Assembly (NCBI RefSeq): GCF_013373795.3
Contig: NZ_CP088022.1
Coordinates: 7,688,001 to 7,752,000 of the forward strand
Length of the DNA stretch: 64,000 nucleotides
Direction: 5' to 3'
From: Bradyrhizobium quebecense
Lineage (GTDB): Bacteria > Pseudomonadota > Alphaproteobacteria > Rhizobiales > Xanthobacteraceae
Numbering within the stretch: position 1 is the stretch's first letter; every line of letters starts with the position of its first letter. The notes below the pieces were generated by a model. It was not told the origin of the DNA. It did no database searches and saw only the letters and a program-made list of their open reading frames with translations. Of the stretch, positions 59,109 through 64,000 are shown in pieces. Made by a program: the position numbers and the translations under genes.

Positions 59109-60383
59109 CTACTGCGCGACCTTGCTGCTGCCTTGGGTGATCAGCCGTGCGGCACGCTGGTCGCGGGTGTGGATCCAGAGCCAGTTCATCGCCACCGCAA
59201 TCCGATGGCGCACGCCGATCAGGAAGTAGATGTGGGCGAGACCCCAGATCCACCATGCCAGCGAGCCGCGCAGCTTCAGCCAGCCGAAATCGATCACCGC
59301 CTTCTTCTTGCCGATCTGCGCGAGGCTGCCGGCATGCTTGTAGCGGAACGGCGGCAGCGTCTTGCCGTCGAGCCGGGCCTTGATCAATGCGGCGACGTAG
59401 CGTCCTTCCTGTTTGGCGGCCGGTGCGATGCCGGGCACCGGATTGCCGTCGGGGCCCTTGATCGTGACGGTGTCGCCGACGGCGAAGATGTCGGGATGAC
59501 CGGGCACGGTCAGATCCGGCTCGACCTGCAGCCGATGGGCGCGATCGGCCGGCGCGTTCAGCCATTCGGCGGCGCGCGAGGCGCGCACGCCCGCGGCCCA
59601 GACGATGGTGCGTGCCTCCAGCCTCTTACCGCCGAACACCACGCCGTCGGCCGAGCATTCGGTGACCGGCTCGCCCAGCATCACCTCGACGCCGAGTTTC
59701 TCCAGCGACGCTTGCGCATAGGCCGAGAGATCGTCGGGAAATCCTGCCAGCACGCGCGGGCCGGCCTCGATCAGCACCACGCGCGCCTTGCGCGTGTCGA
59801 TGTGACGGAAGTCCTGCGGCAGCGTGTCCTTGGCGAGGTCGGCGATGGTGCCGGCCATCTCGACGCCGGTCGGCCCGGCGCCGATGATGACGAAGGTCAG
59901 CAGAGCCGCACGCTTGTCCGGATCGGTCTCGCGCTCGGCGCGCTCGAAGGCGACCAGGATGCGCCGCCGCAGCGTGGTGGCGTCCTCGAGCGTCTTCAGG
60001 CCGGGCGCGAACGGCTCCCATTCGTCATGGCCGAAATAGGCGTGGCGCGCGCCGGTGGCGAGGATCAGCGTGTCATAGGGAATGCTGCCTCCGTCGTCGA
60101 GCTGCACGCATTTTGCCGCAGCGTCGACGCCGCAGACATTGGCGAACAGCGTCGTCACCTCGGGCCGGTCGCGCAAGAGATAGCGGATCGGCCAGGCGAT
60201 CTCGCTGGTGGCAAGCGACGCGGTCGCGACCTGATAAAGCAGCGGCTGGAACAGATGGTGGTTGCGGCGATCGATCAGCGTGATCTCGACCGGCGCGCCC
60301 GCCAGACCGAAGGCGGCTTCGAGCCCGCCGAAGCCGGCGCCGACGATCACCACGCGATGAGGTTTGGCCGGCGCTTGCGTCAT
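59109..60383 (-). CDS. ndh: Type II NADH:quinone oxidoreductase (NDH-2)
   Basis: A 424-residue flavoprotein. The FAD motif VVIVGAGFGGLEAAFGLAG (about 9-27), the second dinucleotide motif FVIIGAGPTGVEMAGTIADL (about 165-184), DDGGSIPYDTLILATGA and the second FAD contact PDIFAVGDT are all present. The C-terminal hydrophobic part with IWGLAHIYFLIGVRHRIAVAMNWLW anchors it to the membrane. NDH-2 moves electrons from NADH to quinone without proton pumping. It is convergent with the MDR gene (2 bases apart). Confidence 0.88.
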   Translation of the reverse strand: MTQAPAKPHRVVIVGAGFGGLEAAFGLAGAPVEITLIDRRNHHLFQPLLYQVATASLATSEIAWPIRYLLRDRPEVTTLFANVCGVDAAAKCVQLDDGGSIPYDTLILATGARHAYFGHDEWEPFAPGLKTLEDATTLRRRILVAFERAERETDPDKRAALLTFVIIGAGPTGVEMAGTIADLAKDTLPQDFRHIDTRKARVVLIEAGPRVLAGFPDDLSAYAQASLEKLGVEVMLGEPVTECSADGVVFGGKRLEARTIVWAAGVRASRAAEWLNAPADRAHRLQVEPDLTVPGHPDIFAVGDTVTIKGPDGNPVPGIAPAAKQEGRYVAALIKARLDGKTLPPFRYKHAGSLAQIGKKKAVIDFGWLKLRGSLAWWIWGLAHIYFLIGVRHRIAVAMNWLWIHTRDQRAARLITQGSSKVAQ

Positions 60384-60498
60384 CTGATGTCGCCCTCGGT
60401 TTCGAACGGCTTCGTCATTTCATTATGTAGTCATTCGCAGCCTCATTCCAACACGAAATGCCCGATCGCCCGATAGCGAAACCCAATCACTGCGCGCC

Positions 60499-61904
60499 TC
60501 ACGCGTCCTGCCGCGCAGTCGTGGCGACGACCCGTCGCCGCATCGGCAGGAACAGCCCCGCGACGGCGCCCGCGAACGACAGCGTTGCCGCAAGGCTCAT
60601 CGCCGCCGCGAATCCGCTCGTGAAATGTCCGGATGAATCGGCCGCGCCATTGGCGGCGAAGCTCGCGACCAGCGCCGCGATGCCGAACATCCCGCCGAGG
60701 AAGCGGCCATGTTGAACACGCCCGACGCCTTGCCCATCTCGCTCACCGCAACCGCGCTCAGCACCGCGTTCTGCGCAGCCGGCATCGCCATCGATACGCC
60801 GACGCCGGCGAGCATCAGTGGTGCGACCAGCGCGGAGTAGGGCATCGACGGGGTGACGATCTCGCCGATCCAGCCGAGCCCGATCGCTTGCATCAGGAGT
60901 CCGGTGACGACGAGCGTGCGTTCGCCGAACCGGTTGACCACGGCGCCGGCGATCGGTGCCGTGACGAACAGGGTCGCCGTCCACGGCAACAGCCGCAGCC
61001 CGGCACCGAAGGCGTCGAAGCCGAGCGCGATCTGCAGGAATTGCGGCAGCAGGAACAGCACGCCATACATCGCGGCATAGAACAGCACGCTTGCGGCGAT
61101 GCCGGCCGCGAATGGTCTGGCCGCGAACAGCCGCATCGGCACCATCGGGCTCGTCGCACGCAGCTCCCACAGCACGAACGTCGCTGCCAGCGCGGCGCCG
61201 GCGATCAGCGCGCCCGTCACTTCCGCGCTCGCCCATCCGGCGCTGTTGCCGCGCAACAGGCCCCAGACCAGCGCCAGCGCTGCGAGTGCGACCAGTGACA
61301 GTCCGGCGATGTCGAGCGGCGCAGCCGGACCAAAACTTTCGCGAAGGCGCGCCAGCACGAGGGCAATCGCGACGAGGCCGATCGGCAAGTTGATCCAGAA
61401 GATCCAGCGCCAGCCGAGATGTTCGGTGATGAAGCCGCCGATCGCGGGTCCGATGATCAGCGCGCATCCGGTGATGCCGCTGAAGATGCCGAGCGCGCGG
61501 GCGCGCTCCTCGCGTCCGAAGGCGCCGCTCAGGATCGCCATCGCTAGCGGCATCACCAGCGCCGCACCTGCACCCTGCAAGGCGCGCGCGGCGATCAGTG
61601 CCGCGGCATCGCCGGCCAGCGCGCAGGCCGCCGAGGCCACGACGAACAGGCCGATCCCGGCCGCGAACATCCTGCGCCGACCGAAACGGTCGCCGAGCGC
61701 CGCGCCGGTCAAGAGCAGCACCGCGAAGGTCAGATTGAAGGCGTTGACGGTCCATTGCAGCGTCTCCACGGCGCTGCCGAAATCGGCGCGGATGGTGGCG
61801 AAGGCTGTGGTCATGATCATGGCGTCCAGCGCCATCATGAAGGATGCCAGCGCGGTTAGGCCGAGCACCCAGCGCTGCTCGTTGCGCTCTCGAGGGGTCT
61901 GCAT
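60499..61904 (-). pseudogene. MFS transporter (DHA2/EmrB-QacA type), frameshifted near its end
   Basis: From the start at 61904, about 400 residues follow the DHA2 pattern: LTALASFMMALDAMIMTTAFATI, LLLTGAALGDRFGRRRMFAAGIG, GRQAGLGAALVMPLAMAIL-type motifs and an internal loop. Near 60710 the sequence ATGGCCGCTTCCTC reads out of frame: inserting one base after GC gives FNMA-RFLGGMFGIAALV, continuing to 60499 in the other frame. So one deleted base removes the last helix. Such exporters pump drugs or toxic organics. The intact remainder suggests a recent change or an error. Confidence 0.8.
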
Positions 61905-62083
61905 GGTCGTTCTCCGTTGGCATGCCGCAAGGTTGTGGCGCGCTCGTCGACAAGACGATCCGGGATGGGCAGAGGATGCGGCAAAGAATTATTTTTTCCG
62001 GACCGCATCCTTTGACCGCCGGCAAACGTCCTTGGATATGACGCGGCCGGTTCGGGCCGCAGAACCAGGCCAAGGAGGCAGCG

Positions 62084-62392
62084 ATGAGACGGACCCTGAT
62101 CAGGTACAAGACCAAGCCGGAAATGGCGGACAAGAATGCCGCGCTGGTTGCGGCGGTGTTCGCCGAGCTGAAGGCGGCGAACCCGGATGGCGTGCGCTAT
62201 CTGACCCTGCGGCTGGAGGACGACACCTTCATCCATATGGTCGAGACCGCGGCCGATGACGGCTCGAGCCCGATCCCGAAGCTGGCGGCTTTCCAGGCCT
62301 TCCAGGACGGCATCCGCGATCGTTGCGCCGAGCCGCCGCTGGTTCGCAGTGCTGTGATTGTCGGAAACTATCGTATGCTGGATGCGCCGTGA
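62084..62392 (+). CDS. Small ABM-like (dimeric alpha-beta barrel) protein
   Basis: A 102-residue protein. The beta-alpha-beta-beta pattern (RTLIRYKTKPEMADKNAALVAAVFAEL, GVRYLTLRLEDDTFIHMVE, PKLAAFQAFQDGIRDRC) is like antibiotic-biosynthesis-monooxygenase-type domains, but no metal or catalytic residue stands out. It ends within a few bases of the possible GTG start of the sigma factor gene and is divergent from the MFS gene. It may act with one of them. Confidence 0.65.
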   Translation: MRRTLIRYKTKPEMADKNAALVAAVFAELKAANPDGVRYLTLRLEDDTFIHMVETAADDGSSPIPKLAAFQAFQDGIRDRCAEPPLVRSAVIVGNYRMLDAP

Positions 62393-62442
62393 ACCGGCGG
62401 GCCTTGGACCGACTTGCCTTGAAGCGATCTGGCGGAGCCATC

Positions 62443-63339
62443 ATGACGTCACCACCCCAGGCGCCGGCCGCGACCGATGTCGAGGCGCTGCTGGCGGCGA
62501 TGCGGCCAAAGCTGCATCGGTACTGCGCCCGCATGGTCGGATCGGTCATCGACGGCGAGGATGTGCTGCAGGACGCGCTGATCAAGGCGATGGAAGCCTT
62601 CGCGCCCGCGGCCCCGATCCAGCACCCGGAAGCCTGGCTGTTCCGGATCGCGCACAACACCGCGCTCGATTTCCTCAGGCGGCGCAACCGCCAGGAAGCG
62701 CTCCACGCGCCGGAGGAGGTGGACATGATGGCCGGAGAGCTTGACGACGTCAGCCGCCGTGAGATCGCAGCAAGCAGCCTGCGCACCTTCATGCGGCTGC
62801 CAGTTGCGCAGCGCTCCAGCGTGATCCTGATGGATGTGCTCGGCTGCTCGTTGCAGGAAGTCTGCGGCATCATGGATTTCAGCTTGCCTGCGGTGAAGGC
62901 CGCACTGCATCGCGGACGCACCCAACTGCGCCAATTCGCCCGCGAGCCCGACGATGCACCACGGCCCGGCCTGTCGCCGGCTGATCGTCTCAGGCTGAAC
63001 GCCTATGTCGGCCGCTTCAACGCCCGCGACTTCGATGCCATCCGCGCCATGATCGCCGATGACATCAGGCTCGAACTCGTCAACAAGACACGTCTGAACG
63101 GCAAGGCCGAGGTGTCGCGCTATTTCGGCAATTATTCGAAGATCGACGACTGGCACCTGGTGACCGGACAGGTCGAGGGCCGTCCCGCGATCCTGGTGTT
63201 CGATCCGAACGCACAGGGTGGGCCGCCGCGATCGTTCATGCTGCTCGACTGGTCGGCCGACAAGGTCGCGACGATCCGGGATTTCCGCCACGCGCCCTAT
63301 GCGATCGACGGCGCCGAATGGGCGGTGGATCAGGGGTAG
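62443..63339 (+). CDS. ECF sigma factor with C-terminal SnoaL-like domain
   Basis: A 298-residue protein from ATG 62443 with GGAG upstream; an in-frame GTG at 62389, overlapping the previous stop, is also possible. Sigma-2 region: LHRYCARMVGSVIDGEDVLQDALIKAM and AWLFRIAHNTALDFLRRRNR (about 24-85). Sigma-4: LPVAQRSSVILMDVLGCSLQEVCGIMDFSLPAVKAALHRGRTQLRQF (about 120-165). The last 105 residues form a SnoaL-like domain (NAYVGRFNARDFDAIRAMIADDIRLEL), as in sigma-J/ECF41-type factors where it controls activity. No anti-sigma gene is adjacent. Possible target: the neighbouring transporter/ABM genes. Confidence 0.87.
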   Translation: MTSPPQAPAATDVEALLAAMRPKLHRYCARMVGSVIDGEDVLQDALIKAMEAFAPAAPIQHPEAWLFRIAHNTALDFLRRRNRQEALHAPEEVDMMAGELDDVSRREIAASSLRTFMRLPVAQRSSVILMDVLGCSLQEVCGIMDFSLPAVKAALHRGRTQLRQFAREPDDAPRPGLSPADRLRLNAYVGRFNARDFDAIRAMIADDIRLELVNKTRLNGKAEVSRYFGNYSKIDDWHLVTGQVEGRPAILVFDPNAQGGPPRSFMLLDWSADKVATIRDFRHAPYAIDGAEWAVDQG

Positions 63340-63380
63340 CGGCTCAGCCTCCGTAACGCAGTGACCGCGCCACAAACTCA

Positions 63381-63503
63381 GTGTCGTCCCGGGCTCCGAG
63401 CCGGGACCCATAACCACGAATGGCAATTGGTTTGCGATGCCGGGGCCCCAGCCCGCTTCAACAATCTAACCCTGTGGTTATGGGTCCCTTGGGTTCACGA
63501 CAC
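63381..63503. repeat. Long palindromic repeat before the IS element
   Basis: GTGTCGTCCCGG at the left end and ACGACAC at the right end pair; inside, GGGACCCATAACCAC and GTGGTTATGGGTCCC form a 15-base perfect arm pair. It fills the gap between the sigma factor and the IS30-type gene. Its outer bases resemble the shorter copy at 20027. Confidence 0.75.
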
Positions 63504-63533
63504 AAGTGCAACACCTGCTAGGGTGTTGTGGCG

Positions 63534-64000
63534 ATGGGACAATGTTATGGCCAGCTCAGCCTTGAAGAGCGCGTTGAGATTTACCGCCTGCATGTAGGCG
63601 GTAAATCTCAAAACGATATTGCGTCTGCGCTTGACCGCGCGACGTCGACGATAAGTCGGGAGCTGAAGCGCAACTCGCGGCCTACCAAGGTCTGGAAGGG
63701 CGGTTACGAACCGGTCCGGGCTCAACAATTGGCCGAACGTCGGCGACGGCAGGATGGCCGCTTCAAGCTGGCGCGCCAGCCGGCCCTGCGGGACTGCGTC
63801 GGCAAAAGCCTTGCGATGGGACATTCGCCGGAGCAGATCGCTGGTCGACTGGCGCGAGAACATGGTCGCGTCATGATCAGCCACGAGTCAATCTATCGTT
63901 TCATCTATCATCGTACCGCCCAGAAGGATTACTGGCACCGCCTGCTGCCGCGCCATAAACTCAGACGAGGGCGCCGGCGACGCCCAGGCGGCAGCCCTGC
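63534..64000 (+). CDS. IS30-family transposase, cut by right edge
   Basis: Begins at ATG 63534 and runs off the window, so 155 residues are visible. MGQCYGQLSLEERVEIYRLHVGGKSQNDIASALDRATSTISRELKRN is the N-terminal HTH of IS30 transposases; GHSPEQIAGRLAREHG and ISHESIYRFIYH are further family markers. The DDE catalytic part is outside the window. The palindrome CAACACC-TGCTAG-GGTGTTG lies just upstream (63509-63528). A perfect 16-base inverted repeat sits within codons 14-26 (63574-63611). Confidence 0.85.
   Translation, partial: MGQCYGQLSLEERVEIYRLHVGGKSQNDIASALDRATSTISRELKRNSRPTKVWKGGYEPVRAQQLAERRRRQDGRFKLARQPALRDCVGKSLAMGHSPEQIAGRLAREHGRVMISHESIYRFIYHRTAQKDYWHRLLPRHKLRRGRRRRPGGSP
63574..63611 (+). 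promoter_or_regulatory. Perfect inverted repeat inside the transposase coding region
   Basis: TTGAGATTTACCGCCT (63574-63589), loop GCATGT, AGGCGGTAAATCTCAA (63596-63611): 16 perfect pairs. In mRNA this is a very stable hairpin beginning 40 bases after the start codon. It could lower transposase translation, for instance on transcripts that read in from outside, or be a protein-binding site. Confidence 0.6.

Overview
The window looks like the chromosome of an alphaproteobacterium close to Bradyrhizobium/Rhodopseudomonas (Nitrobacteraceae). Reasons: strong G/C bias at third codon positions; a DUF2865 protein; a CYP199A-type P450; many periplasmic binding proteins; and several families of intergenic palindromic repeats. 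No sequence search was possible, so names rest on recognised motifs and neighbours.

Positions 1-12.7 kb form the right part of an integrated element. It begins with a phage-like gene that runs off the left edge, followed by small phage-type genes and a P4/D5-type SF3 helicase-primase. Next come about 1.1 kb with no convincing gene, ending in a dense run of hairpins and an intrinsic terminator (a candidate structured RNA). Cargo follows that looks like anti-phage defence: an HNH endonuclease with an AbiU2-type HEPN protein, a membrane-anchored coiled-coil protein, and a SLOG-like/DUF5677-like fusion paired with a phosphoribosyltransferase. A DUF4102-type tyrosine integrase and repeated putative integrase-binding sites close the element. 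It has none of the palindromic repeats that litter the rest of the window.

Positions 12.7-64 kb are host chromosome. 12.7-20 kb: housekeeping genes (DUF2865, pyrE, GST, LysE exporter, polA). 20-25.6 kb: a response regulator, two histidine kinases and an orphan TRAP-type binding protein, probably one sensing pathway. 25.8-28.2 kb: an orphan UgpB-like protein and an APH-fold kinase. 28.3-35 kb: a second binding protein/TctE-like kinase/TctD-like regulator module, divergent from a porin and a 2-hydroxycarboxylate (citrate/malate) transporter. 35.2-45.7 kb: an oligopeptide-type ABC importer joined to atzG-atzE-atzH-like genes, a GntR regulator and allophanate hydrolase, suggesting use of a ureide or biuret-type nitrogen source. 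45.9-56.4 kb: aromatic-acid metabolism (MarR/feruloyl-CoA synthase, MarR/CYP199A, an amide/aromatic-type binding protein, a tannase/feruloyl-esterase family enzyme). 56.5-64 kb: redox genes, a TetR regulator, NDH-2, an MFS exporter, an ECF sigma factor with SnoaL tail, and the start of an IS30-family element cut by the right edge.

Three genes between 52 and 62 kb (cysteine hydrolase, SDR, MFS) each carry a single-base frameshift. PolA has lost the recognisable catalytic acids of its proofreading domain. A REP-like element sits in frame between the two ATPase domains of the fused oligopeptide ATPase. The transposase gene at the right edge begins with a perfect 16-bp inverted repeat inside its coding sequence.
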